Shown: piece after piece, positions 7,465-15,627 of the stretch | How the letters are laid out: every line of letters begins with the position of its first letter | Numbering within the stretch: position 1 is the first letter of the stretch | NCBI GenBank assembly: GCA_028284125.1 | Contig: JANQSI010000009.1 | Location: forward strand, 372,001 to 436,000 | DNA length: 64,000 nucleotides | Direction: 5' to 3' | Source: Cyclobacteriaceae bacterium | GTDB lineage: Bacteria > Bacteroidota > Bacteroidia > Cytophagales > Cyclobacteriaceae | Notes under the pieces: model-generated | Database searches by the model: none | Seen by the model: only the letters and a program-made list of their open reading frames with translations | Told to the model about the DNA's origin: nothing | Made by a program: the position numbers and the translations under genes

Positions 7465-8742
7465 ATGACCCAAAGACGAGATTTCCTTAGAAGAAGTGCT
7501 TTAGGAGCGCTTTCCCTTCCTCTCCTTTCGTTCGATTTCAAGAAAGACTGGTCACTTGATGAGATTAAGAATCATCAAAGTACAGATGATGAGTACTGGA
7601 AAATGGTTCGCAAGCAATTTCCTCTAAAAGAAGGACAGACTTATTTCAATAACGGAACGATGGGTCCTACTTCCGGATATGCTTTGGACAAAATGATCCA
7701 TCACATGTTGTATTGGGGTGAGCACGGCGCAGAAGTAGATTACAAAAATGGTTCTGGTCCTGAATTGCTAACAGGGTATTTTCAATATGAAGAGCTTCGA
7801 CAGAAATTAGGTAAAATCATCAATTGTGATTTCAAAGAAATTTCCCTAACACAGAACGCCACGTTTGGAATGAACTATGTCGGTATGGGCTTAGATCTTA
7901 AAAAAGGCGATGAACTTCTTAATACCAATCAAGAACATGGAGGTGGTTTCGGCGCCTGGCAACTTTTAGCCAAAAGAAAGCAATGTGTTTACAAACAAGC
8001 GACCATGCCGGTTCCGGCAAATGACCCTCAAGAAATAATCGATACAATCTTCAAGGAAGTGACCAAGAAAACAAAGGTGATCGCGATACCACATATTATC
8101 TCCATTTATGGTACCGTGATGCCTGTGAAAGAGATCTGCGCAGAAGCACGAAAGAGAGGAATTTTTACTGTTATTGATGGAGCGCAATGCGTGGGGCATA
8201 TAAAAGTAGATGTGAAAGACCTAGGTTGTGACGCTTATTATTCTAGTCTTCACAAGTGGTTGTTGGCTCCTCCAGGAAGTGGAATCCTTTATGTCAATAA
8301 CGATGTAGTTGAAGATATTTGGGCAACCATTCCTAGTTATAACTGGGACAATCAGGAAGATCATGGATTTCGATTAATGCAAAATGGAACTGGCAACCCG
8401 GCGGTGCAAGCGGGCTTTGAAGCTGCGGTCGATTTCTTTAACACTATTGGCGAAGATCGATGGTTGGGCAGAATCAAGGAACTGGGCGTTCATTTGCGTA
8501 ATGGATTGAAGGCATTTGACCATGTAAAAATTCATTCTTCTACGAATGAGATTTTGGCTGCCGGAATTACAACCTATGCAGTTAATGGCCTTACCGGTCC
8601 TGAGCTTCAGAAAACATTATGGGAAAAGGAAAAACTTCAGCCAAGATCCGTTGGAAAAGAATTGATGCGACACTCAGTCCACATTTATAATTCAAAAGAA
8701 GAAATTGATAGAGCCTTGGGCGTGATTGCAGAATTAGCTTAA
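7465..8742 (+). CDS. Tat-exported class V aminotransferase-fold PLP enzyme
   Basis: A 425-residue fold-type I PLP protein of the isopenicillin-N-epimerase-like/class V group. The N-terminus QRRDFLRRSALGALSL is a twin-arginine signal, so the folded enzyme with cofactor is likely sent to the periplasm. Landmarks are YFNNGTMGPTS (substrate loop), a cofactor Asp in VIDGAQCVG, and the Schiff-base Lys in SSLHKWLLAPPGSG. Class V members act as desulfurases, kynureninases or epimerases; no Cys loop for desulfurase activity is seen. The substrate is unknown. It stands alone and converges on a secreted protein gene. Confidence 0.88.
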   Translation: MTQRRDFLRRSALGALSLPLLSFDFKKDWSLDEIKNHQSTDDEYWKMVRKQFPLKEGQTYFNNGTMGPTSGYALDKMIHHMLYWGEHGAEVDYKNGSGPELLTGYFQYEELRQKLGKIINCDFKEISLTQNATFGMNYVGMGLDLKKGDELLNTNQEHGGGFGAWQLLAKRKQCVYKQATMPVPANDPQEIIDTIFKEVTKKTKVIAIPHIISIYGTVMPVKEICAEARKRGIFTVIDGAQCVGHIKVDVKDLGCDAYYSSLHKWLLAPPGSGILYVNNDVVEDIWATIPSYNWDNQEDHGFRLMQNGTGNPAVQAGFEAAVDFFNTIGEDRWLGRIKELGVHLRNGLKAFDHVKIHSSTNEILAAGITTYAVNGLTGPELQKTLWEKEKLQPRSVGKELMRHSVHIYNSKEEIDRALGVIAELA

Positions 8743-8745
8743 AAG

Positions 8746-9279
8746 TTAGTCTTCAAAAACACAGATCGCGTTCTGTTTCGACTGCTTGGTTATTGGAGTA
8801 GGAATTCGCTGATCGCTAAACGTATTTTTAAAATCTGTACCACGAATGAAGGTAATACCCGCTTTACTGATTTTTTCCATATCGGCTTCCGGAATTTCAT
8901 AGAAGATTTCGTAGGCAGTGAGTTCTTGACCAAAATCTTTTATCGCTGTAGGATTAGCTGGCTGGATTGAATTGATTCTGATAAGCTCTCCATCCTCAAG
9001 CCGGATTATCAATTCACTTTTCTCTGGGATTACATGCTTAAATTCTCCATAGTCTGCAATCTCTACTCGGAATGTGTATTTTTTTCCTACCCGATGATAG
9101 TAAAAGTAATAGTAAGGTGTAACTCCTGAGATCGGACCTGTAATTCTTGTCTTTATCGTTCGAATAATATCATCAGTGATTGGATCTTTATCATCAACAA
9201 TAAATTTGCATTTCTGTGCAGAAAGACTTGAAGATCCAATAAGAAGTACAGCAAAAATTGCTATCGATTTCAAATTCAT
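8746..9279 (-). CDS. hypothetical secreted protein
   Basis: A 177-residue protein with a signal peptide (about 1-21, ending SSLSAQ) and a beta-rich body, with FIVDDKDPITDDIIRT near the start and FRVEIADYG strands. I do not recognise the family. It has two cysteines in the mature part, near both ends, which could form a disulfide. It ends three bases from the class V enzyme gene, facing it, and has no partner. Confidence 0.7.
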   Translation of the reverse strand: MNLKSIAIFAVLLIGSSSLSAQKCKFIVDDKDPITDDIIRTIKTRITGPISGVTPYYYFYYHRVGKKYTFRVEIADYGEFKHVIPEKSELIIRLEDGELIRINSIQPANPTAIKDFGQELTAYEIFYEIPEADMEKISKAGITFIRGTDFKNTFSDQRIPTPITKQSKQNAICVFED

Positions 9280-9523
9280 TAATTTTTGGTCAAAATAAAC
9301 TAAGTCATAAAACTAAAACAACTGTTTTTAGCGACATCCGGTTTCAATTCAAAACTTCTTATCGCAAATACCACTCCATTCTTTTTCGGAATTTGTAAAA
9401 TGAATCCGAAATTAACTCAGCGATTGATTGACCTCTTGAATTTATCTTTCAAATCCAGCATTCATCCCGCCGAATCTTCTATTTTTGTCATCTGCTTATT
9501 TACCGTTTTTCACTAACAACTTA

Positions 9524-12500
9524 ATGCAGTTAACTAAGTTAGAACTTAAAGGCTTCAAGAGTTTTGCCGACAGAGTTGTAATCAACTTTGATGAAGGCAT
9601 TACCGGAATTGTTGGGCCCAATGGATGCGGTAAATCCAATGTTGTTGACTCCATTCGCTGGGTGCTTGGAGAGCAGAAAACACGTGTACTCCGTTCAGAT
9701 AAAATGGAGTCGGTGATTTTCAACGGCACTAAAAACCGGAAGCAAACTCAAATGGCAGAAGTGTCATTGACGTTTAACAACACCAAGAATCTACTTCCAA
9801 CCGAATACTCACAAATCACCATTACGCGTAGATATTACCGCTCTGGCGATAGCGAATACATGCTGAATGGTGTCACATGCAGGCTAAAAGACATCACCAA
9901 TCTTTTCTTAGATACGGGAATTGCTTCCAATAGCTACGCGATCATTGAATTGAAAATGGTTGATGATCTCCTGAATGACAAAGACAACTCCAGAAGATCA
10001 TTATTTGAAGAGGCTGCCGGTATCTCAAAATTCAAGATTCGAAAAAAGGAGACGCTAAAGAAACTTGACGATACGGATGCCGATTTGGATAGAGTCGAAG
10101 ATCTTCTTTTCGAAATTGACAAAAACCTCAGATCACTTGAGCGTCAGGCTAATCAAGCCAAGAAGTACTATGAAGTAAAGGAAGAGTATAAGAATTCAAG
10201 CATTGCTTTGGCCAAAAAGGCAATGACTAATCAGCAAGAGACGCACGATTCGATTCAAAAAGAAATTCAGGAAGAAACAGATAAGCGGCTTGCCCTCAAC
10301 ACGCTCGTAAATGAGAAAGAATCTGCCATAGAGAAAGCTAAATCTGATCTGATCAATAAAGAGAAACTACTCTCCTCTCGCCAAAAGACGCTCAATGAAC
10401 ATGTATCCAAGATTCGTCAGTATGAGAGCGACAAAAAGATTAAGAACGAGCGGCAAAATTTCCTTCAGGATAAGATTGAAAACCTAAAGGAACAGATCGA
10501 AACGGATAAGCAAAGCAATGAGCGAGCTTCCGTTTCACTGGAAGGTCTTCAACGCGAACTTGCCGAGGCAGAAACAGAGTTTCAATCCATCGAGGAAACA
10601 ATTAAAAATCTTCGAGAGGATTATGAAAAACAAAAAGAACTAACCTCAGAAGCTCAGCAAAAACTCGATCAGCTTAACCAATATTTCTCGGAAAAAAGAG
10701 AACACAATTTCCAGATCATCAAGGAGATTGAGATAAAGGATATTCAGTTGAAATCCATGATGGGCGAACTGAGTAAAACCAGCGAGGATTCAACAAGTCA
10801 AAGTGCCAACATTGAAGAATTTCAGAAACGGCTGTCAGAAATCGACAAAGAACGCAAAGCCAAGTCGGGTGAGTTCGAGAAATTGAAAAACGGTGAGGAA
10901 AAGCTCCTGGGAAAAATCAAGGAGCAAGAAGATAAAATAACCTCGGCCAAGGACGACCTTTCTAAAATCAACCGAAATCTTGATGCCAAGCAAAACGAAT
11001 TCAGTCTTACTAAGTCACTGGTAGACAACCTAGAAGGATTCCCGGAAGCAATTAAGTTTCTTAAGAAGCAATCAAAATTCAAGAACGCCCCTCTCCTTTC
11101 TGATATCCTTTCTTGTCCAGAAGAATATCGGGTTGCTATCGAGAATTTCCTCGAACCTTATATGAATTATTATGTCGTTGATTCATATGAAGATGCACTT
11201 GAAGCGGTCAAAGTTCTCAACGATTCTTTTATTGGAAAGGCTAACTTTTTCATCCTCGATCAACTGAAGGCTTTTTCTGGAACAGATTCAAATTTCCCTA
11301 ACGCCAAGCCTGCAACACAGCTAGTAGAGTTTGATTCGAAGTTCAAAAACCTGATTCAGTTTTTGCTTTCTAATGTCTTCATTTACGAAGGTGAGTTACC
11401 TGACTCTGATGATGATATCGTATTTCTGGAAAAATCAGGAAAGCTCACAAAGAGACGCTTCAGTGTTTCCGGAGGATCGGTAGGGCTCTTCGAAGGAAAA
11501 CGAATTGGACGCGCGAAAAACCTAGAAAAGCTTGATACCGACATCAAAGCTTTGCTCAAAGATCAAGACAAGTCTGAAAAATTCATCACAAAGCTTCAGA
11601 TGGAATTAGGAGAATTGCGGGTTTCTTCTAAATCAGATCAGATACAAGAGATACAGGAGGAGCTAGCAAGGATCAACGAAACATACGTTTCCATACAGAC
11701 AAAGCAAGATCAATTCTCAGAATTGCTTTCCACCAACAAGAACCGACGAGAAGATATCCAGCAACAAGTAGTCGATCTTGAAAAGGTTTTGGCTGACCTT
11801 AAGCCAGAAGCAGAACGAGAAAAGAAAGAACTTGAGGAGATGGAATTGCAGTTAAATGCTCATCGTGAGGAAGCTAACACACTTCAGGATCTATTGGACT
11901 CCAAGTCAGCGATTTATAACGAGCAAAACGTCATCTATCATCAAAAGCAAAATGGAATAAGCAGTTATCAACAAGAAATTTCCTACAAGAAAGAAACGTT
12001 TGAAAACAGCAAGCTTAGAATAGAAAGGAATAGAGAAGACCTTGAAGCCACTACTCAGAACCTGAATGAATTGGTAAAGAAAAGTACCGAGAATGATGAT
12101 GAGTTGGTTGGCATGTATGAGGAGAAAGAAACCCTGGAAGCAGGAGTTAACGAAGCAGAAAAATCTTACTACGAAGGACGGGCACTAATTGATGACGAAG
12201 AGAAAAATCTTCGTGAGACGCAGCGCCAAAGAGAAGGGATTGATCACGCGTTGATGGAGTGGCAGAATAAATTGAATGAAGCTAAAATGGGCCTCAACTC
12301 GGTGAAGGATAGGCTTTCGGTCGAATTCAATATTGATCTTGAAAAGGTGACAGATGACCAAGTAGAGCCCTATAAAAAGTATTCTGAAGATGATCTAAGA
12401 AACAAGGTTGACAAACTTCGTGATCGGATAGAAAACATGGGACCGATCAATCCTATGGCAATGGAAGCCTTTGATGAAATCAAAGAGCGACACACATTCA

Positions 12501-13042
12501 TCACTGAACAAAAAGAAGATTTGCTCAAAGCAAAAGAGTCTCTCCTAGCTACTATTTCCGAAATAGATGAAGTGGCTAGAGAAACTTTCATGGAAGCGTT
12601 CGAAAAAATCAAATACAACTTCATCAACGTTTTCCGAACCTTATTCACTGAAGAAGACGATTGTGACCTTACCCTTACCGATCCGGAAAATCCATTGGAG
12701 AGTTCGATCGAGATCATTGCCAAACCAAAAGGAAAAAGACCTTTAACAATAAACCAGCTTTCGGGAGGAGAAAAAACACTCACTGCTACCTCCCTATTAT
12801 TTTCAATTTATTTATTAAAACCAGCCCCGTTTTGTATTTTCGATGAGGTAGATGCACCGCTCGATGATGCAAACATTGACAAGTTTAATGATATCATCAG
12901 GAAATTCTCAAAGGATTCCCAGTTCATCATTGTGACGCACAACAAAAGAACCATGTCTAGTACAGATGTGATCTATGGAGTGACAATGCAAGAGCAAGGA
13001 GTATCCAAAGTAGTGCCTGTTGATCTGAGAGAACTCGTTTAA
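9524..13042 (+). CDS. smc: chromosome segregation protein SMC
   Basis: A 1172-residue SMC ATPase that compacts and segregates the chromosome with ScpA/ScpB (not in this window). The N-terminal head has the Walker A GPNGCGKSN (about residues 32-40); two long coiled coils (about 170-500 and 680-1000) flank the hinge (about 505-665, beginning GFPEAIKFLKKQ); the C-terminal head has the ABC signature NQLSGGEKTLTATSLL and Walker B CIFDEVDAPLDD. Starting at the ATG gives the classic MQLTKLELKGFKSFAD; a TTG 39 bases upstream would add 13 residues absent from the family. Normal length and intact. A Ppx-like lipoprotein gene follows after 11 bases. Confidence 0.97.
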   Translation: MQLTKLELKGFKSFADRVVINFDEGITGIVGPNGCGKSNVVDSIRWVLGEQKTRVLRSDKMESVIFNGTKNRKQTQMAEVSLTFNNTKNLLPTEYSQITITRRYYRSGDSEYMLNGVTCRLKDITNLFLDTGIASNSYAIIELKMVDDLLNDKDNSRRSLFEEAAGISKFKIRKKETLKKLDDTDADLDRVEDLLFEIDKNLRSLERQANQAKKYYEVKEEYKNSSIALAKKAMTNQQETHDSIQKEIQEETDKRLALNTLVNEKESAIEKAKSDLINKEKLLSSRQKTLNEHVSKIRQYESDKKIKNERQNFLQDKIENLKEQIETDKQSNERASVSLEGLQRELAEAETEFQSIEETIKNLREDYEKQKELTSEAQQKLDQLNQYFSEKREHNFQIIKEIEIKDIQLKSMMGELSKTSEDSTSQSANIEEFQKRLSEIDKERKAKSGEFEKLKNGEEKLLGKIKEQEDKITSAKDDLSKINRNLDAKQNEFSLTKSLVDNLEGFPEAIKFLKKQSKFKNAPLLSDILSCPEEYRVAIENFLEPYMNYYVVDSYEDALEAVKVLNDSFIGKANFFILDQLKAFSGTDSNFPNAKPATQLVEFDSKFKNLIQFLLSNVFIYEGELPDSDDDIVFLEKSGKLTKRRFSVSGGSVGLFEGKRIGRAKNLEKLDTDIKALLKDQDKSEKFITKLQMELGELRVSSKSDQIQEIQEELARINETYVSIQTKQDQFSELLSTNKNRREDIQQQVVDLEKVLADLKPEAEREKKELEEMELQLNAHREEANTLQDLLDSKSAIYNEQNVIYHQKQNGISSYQQEISYKKETFENSKLRIERNREDLEATTQNLNELVKKSTENDDELVGMYEEKETLEAGVNEAEKSYYEGRALIDDEEKNLRETQRQREGIDHALMEWQNKLNEAKMGLNSVKDRLSVEFNIDLEKVTDDQVEPYKKYSEDDLRNKVDKLRDRIENMGPINPMAMEAFDEIKERHTFITEQKEDLLKAKESLLATISEIDEVARETFMEAFEKIKYNFINVFRTLFTEEDDCDLTLTDPENPLESSIEIIAKPKGKRPLTINQLSGGEKTLTATSLLFSIYLLKPAPFCIFDEVDAPLDDANIDKFNDIIRKFSKDSQFIIVTHNKRTMSSTDVIYGVTMQEQGVSKVVPVDLRELV

Positions 13043-13053
13043 CTGGTTGACAA

Positions 13054-13962
13054 TTGAAACTAAAAAATATCATCGCCACTTTAATCCTCTTAGGAGGATG
13101 TTCCTCGCCAGAGAACGGTACTTCTACGACCAATTCAGCCATTGAGCAACCTACCTTTTTATCTTCTTTTGATTATCAACCAGAGGCACCAGTTAACGGT
13201 AAATTGCTCGGAATCATAGAGCTTGGATATACTGGGTTCAATTCTTTTATTGTCAGAATGGATGATGAAGATCGATGGGCGCTGGAAAAAGCCACTTATG
13301 GAGAAAGTAAAATCGGTGCAGGAGCAATTACGTTTGAATTGGTCACTGATCAGATAGAAAAATTCAAAAAGGAAATGATCGAATTTGGAGTAGCCGCAAA
13401 TGACATCAATTTGGTTGCAAGTTCCAGTGCGCTTCGTGATCGAAGGGTCGTTGAAATAGCCGACGGATTAAGAAGATTAAACATAGGTTTAATAACCGTA
13501 AGCGCTGAGCAAGAGGGAAATTATGCCCTGCTCGCTACCGTTCCTAAAGAATTTACCAACTACTCATTCATGGTTGACATTGGTTCCGGTAATACAAAAA
13601 TTTCCTGGATTGAAGGCAGAGAAGCCAAATCAGTGGAAACATACGGATCTCTGTACTTGGAATCTGGTATTAGTGATCAAGAAGCAAGAATAGGCATTAA
13701 GGAAGCACTTGCTTCCGTTCCGGATGCAAATAGGAGTTTATGTTTCATGGTTGGAAAAATTCCATTCTTACTGGCAAGTGCCACTAACAATCGTAACAAG
13801 AGATATACCATTTTAGAATCACCTGAAGCATACGATTTTGACGGAGAACAAGAACAAGCTGGATTAAATCTATATGATGCATTGTGGCAAGAGTCCACTG
13901 TTTCCTACATTTTCGATTGGGATTCGAATTTCTCAATCGGAGTACTAATGAATGTAAACTAA
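13054..13962 (+). CDS. lipoprotein with degenerate Ppx/GppA-like (actin-fold) domain
   Basis: A 302-residue protein starting at TTG, with a lipoprotein signal ending LILLGGC. The mature part follows the layout of the Ppx/GppA phosphatase domain: a first strand LGIIELGYTGFNS in place of the IDxGSNS loop, VASSSALRDRR in place of the TSALRxA helix, a strand with ISAEQEG-like sequence (TVSAEQEGN) in place of SGxEEA, and FMVDIGSGNTKISW in place of the DIGGGStEL loop. The first-loop Asp is Glu and the Glu pair is partly lost, so catalysis is doubtful. A periplasmic lipoprotein with this fold is odd, since ASKHA proteins normally use cytosolic nucleotides. It is 11 bases downstream of smc and possibly co-transcribed. 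Confidence 0.65.
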   Translation: MKLKNIIATLILLGGCSSPENGTSTTNSAIEQPTFLSSFDYQPEAPVNGKLLGIIELGYTGFNSFIVRMDDEDRWALEKATYGESKIGAGAITFELVTDQIEKFKKEMIEFGVAANDINLVASSSALRDRRVVEIADGLRRLNIGLITVSAEQEGNYALLATVPKEFTNYSFMVDIGSGNTKISWIEGREAKSVETYGSLYLESGISDQEARIGIKEALASVPDANRSLCFMVGKIPFLLASATNNRNKRYTILESPEAYDFDGEQEQAGLNLYDALWQESTVSYIFDWDSNFSIGVLMNVN

Positions 13963-13990
13963 AAAAGGCTACACAATCATGTAGCCCTAT
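13961..13990 (-). terminator. intrinsic terminator between convergent genes
   Basis: A stem ggctaca (13967-13973) pairs with tgtagcc (13980-13986) around a six-base loop. On the minus strand it is followed by six T, which fits termination of the Phe-Asp repeat gene; on the plus strand the following ctatttatt is weaker but may end the lipoprotein transcript too. Confidence 0.7.
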
Positions 13991-14017
13991 TTATTGCTTG
14001 TAATTACAATTAGTTCT

Positions 14018-14557
14018 TTAGTTATCTCTTCTATATTCTCTTCTCGATTTCTTTGCTTTTTCAACCGCTCTTTTTACCCTCACTTTGACATCCTTGTCAA
14101 CATCCTTAATTATGATGGAGTAGTCGTCATCATCAAAATCAAAATCGAAATCATGATCAAAGTCGAAATCGAAATCAAAGTCAAAATCAAAGTCGTCATC
14201 TAGATCGAAATCAAAGTCGAAATCGAAATCTCGATGAAAATCATAATCGTAGTGGTAGTTGTAGTCAAAATCATAGTTTCCTAATCTTCCAAGCTCACCT
14301 AGTTGAGATAAAGCTGAAAGGTTTGATAGCGCGGATAAATTAGATAGGCCACTCAAACCTTCTAGTCCATCAAGACCTTCCAATCCTTCAAGACCCTCGA
14401 GTGCACTCATTACTGCACCATTCACAATTACCGAGACCTGATCATCAATTGATCCTCCACCTATTTTTCTTAAGCCTTCCCTTTTGTCTTTGTCACTTTG
14501 ACCGAAACCGGAAAAAACAATGATTGAGAGTAGTGTTAGTATGGTCAGTTTTTTCAT
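14018..14557 (-). CDS. secreted low-complexity protein with Gly-Leu and Phe-Asp repeats
   Basis: A 179-residue protein with a signal peptide (about 1-19, ending FSGFGQ). After a short charged linker come three unlike parts: short Leu-rich repeats of the type LEGLEGL/LSNLSAL (about residues 52-95), about 55 residues alternating Asp with Phe, Tyr or His (about 98-152), and a basic tail ending KKSRREYRRDN. An alternating aromatic/acidic chain would form extended beta strands with one acidic face and could bind calcium or other cations, or assemble on the surface. I recognise no family. The opposite strand is also open, but codes for a lysine/isoleucine repeat that makes no sense. A terminator follows. 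Confidence 0.7.
   Translation of the reverse strand: MKKLTILTLLSIIVFSGFGQSDKDKREGLRKIGGGSIDDQVSVIVNGAVMSALEGLEGLEGLDGLEGLSGLSNLSALSNLSALSQLGELGRLGNYDFDYNYHYDYDFHRDFDFDFDFDLDDDFDFDFDFDFDFDHDFDFDFDDDDYSIIIKDVDKDVKVRVKRAVEKAKKSRREYRRDN
14123..14277. repeat. hexanucleotide-like tandem repeat encoding the Phe-Asp tract
   Basis: About 155 bases of imperfect six-base units (variants of gaaatc, aaagtc, aaaatc on the plus strand), each coding for two residues of the Phe-Asp tract on the minus strand. Unit slippage would keep the reading frame and change tract length only. Confidence 0.75.
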
Positions 14558-14687
14558 ATCTAATAAGTTGTTTGTATAAATACCTGTAAAGCAGCCAATG
14601 GTTACAACTTAAAGAGTATTAAAAACAAAAAAGGGTTGCAGGGTTAATTTGGTAAATCAAGAAACATTGGAAGGAAGCAGAATTACT

Positions 14688-14834
14688 TCACTTTTCCCAC
14701 TGGGTTTGAACCTTACTTTTCACCTTAATAACACCACTAATGGACACGTATTGACGGTTTTCAGGACATCTCAAGTTCTCTTCTGCCAATTCGACTAGAA
14801 CTTTGGATAAATATTTTTTATCTATTGAATTCAT
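14688..14834 (-). CDS. possible small protein (48 residues)
   Basis: An ATG-started frame of 48 residues, beginning MNSIDKKYLSKVLVELAEEN, inside the 490-base stretch between the Phe-Asp repeat gene and the glycosylase gene. It has an amphipathic N-terminal helix, a single Cys and a lysine-rich end, with no signal peptide and no recognised family. Composition is protein-like, but length is short enough to be chance. It sits on the same strand as both neighbours, 130 bases upstream of the repeat gene. Confidence 0.25.
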   Translation of the reverse strand: MNSIDKKYLSKVLVELAEENLRCPENRQYVSISGVIKVKSKVQTQWEK

Positions 14835-14955
14835 TTTTCTTCAATCAAATCTTATGGCCTCCCACTGAATAATCCATTTTCAGATCCTTACTCTCTATAT
14901 CATTTATGTGAGGCGCACATTATTAACGGCAATGTTAGTAAATAGATATCTTTAA

Positions 14956-14987
14956 AAGACAATTTTTTCTTTATATAAGACAATTTT
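14956..14987. promoter_or_regulatory. 11-bp direct repeats at 21-bp spacing
   Basis: The sequence aagacaatttt occurs at 14956-14966 and again at 14977-14987, exactly 21 bases (two helical turns) apart. This spacing is characteristic of response regulators binding as head-to-tail dimers, including LytTR proteins. Two LytTR regulators are encoded nearby, but no link is shown. The rest of the 14558-15049 gap holds only the small reading frame at 14688-14834. Confidence 0.4.
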
Positions 14988-15049
14988 AGATAAGTCAAGG
15001 AGTTTGTTCGATCAAATACGATTATTCTCAAACAGTTTCCATGTTCTTC

Positions 15050-15625
15050 TTAATGGGATAAAAGGTCAGCTACTCTCCTTTGGAGATAAGGCAGGACTTC
15101 CTTCTCAAACCATTCATTCTTTTTCATCCAAATGCGATTACGAGGTGATGGATGAGGTAAGGGCAAGAATTCTGGTTTATAATCTTTGAAGGATCGGACG
15201 GTTTCTGTCAAATTGGATTTAAAGCGCTTTTGCAAATAATGCTTTTGCGCATATTGTCCCACAAGTAACGTTAACTCTACTCCTTTTAGACCACTAATCA
15301 TTTTGTCATGCCAATGTTCTGCACATTCAGGTCGTGGAGGAAGATCTCCGGATTTACCACTTCCCGGATAACAAAACCCCATTGGCATCAAAGCAATTTG
15401 ATCTTCATCATAAAAAGTGCTTTTATCCACGCTCAGCCAGCTTCTAAGGTGATCTCCACTAGGATCATCCCATGGAATTCCACTTTCATGAACTCTCCTA
15501 CCCGGCGCTTGTCCAATGATTAAAAGTTTGGATTTGTCGGACCCAGCAACGATTGGCCTGGGACCTTTTGGCAAATATTCGGAACAAATCGTACAACTTC
15601 TTATATCCTTAAGAAGTCCATCCAT
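15050..15625 (-). CDS. uracil-DNA glycosylase family protein
   Basis: A 191-residue member of the uracil-DNA glycosylase superfamily. It has an N-terminal C-x2-C (SCTICSEYLP), motif A LLIIGQAPGRRVHESGIPWDD and motif C PLPHPSPRN with the catalytic-loop His. Motif A GQAPG resembles family 4 and the related DUF-type enzymes rather than Ung. Family 4 enzymes hold a 4Fe-4S cluster with four Cys; here CTIC and two further Cys (MGFCYPG, RPECAEH) could do so, though their spacing differs from the classical one. Role would be base excision of uracil. It begins two bases after the desaturase gene ends, so they may share a transcript. Confidence 0.85.
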   Translation of the reverse strand: MDGLLKDIRSCTICSEYLPKGPRPIVAGSDKSKLLIIGQAPGRRVHESGIPWDDPSGDHLRSWLSVDKSTFYDEDQIALMPMGFCYPGSGKSGDLPPRPECAEHWHDKMISGLKGVELTLLVGQYAQKHYLQKRFKSNLTETVRSFKDYKPEFLPLPHPSPRNRIWMKKNEWFEKEVLPYLQRRVADLLSH

Positions 15626-15627
15626 TT

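Noticed and set aside
6025-8742. Defence island around the Abi-like gene
   Set aside because: The following thioredoxin-like and class V genes are envelope proteins with no defence link; no restriction, toxin or nuclease gene is present.
9400-9516. 38-residue plus-strand frame just before smc
   Set aside because: Short, ends 8 bases before the smc ATG, has no recognisable features, and could be chance in AT-rich DNA.
13994-14203. Plus-strand frame encoding a Lys/Ile/Val repeat opposite the Phe-Asp gene
   Set aside because: It is the reverse reading of the six-base repeat. The minus-strand frame has a signal peptide, natural start and terminator; this one has none.
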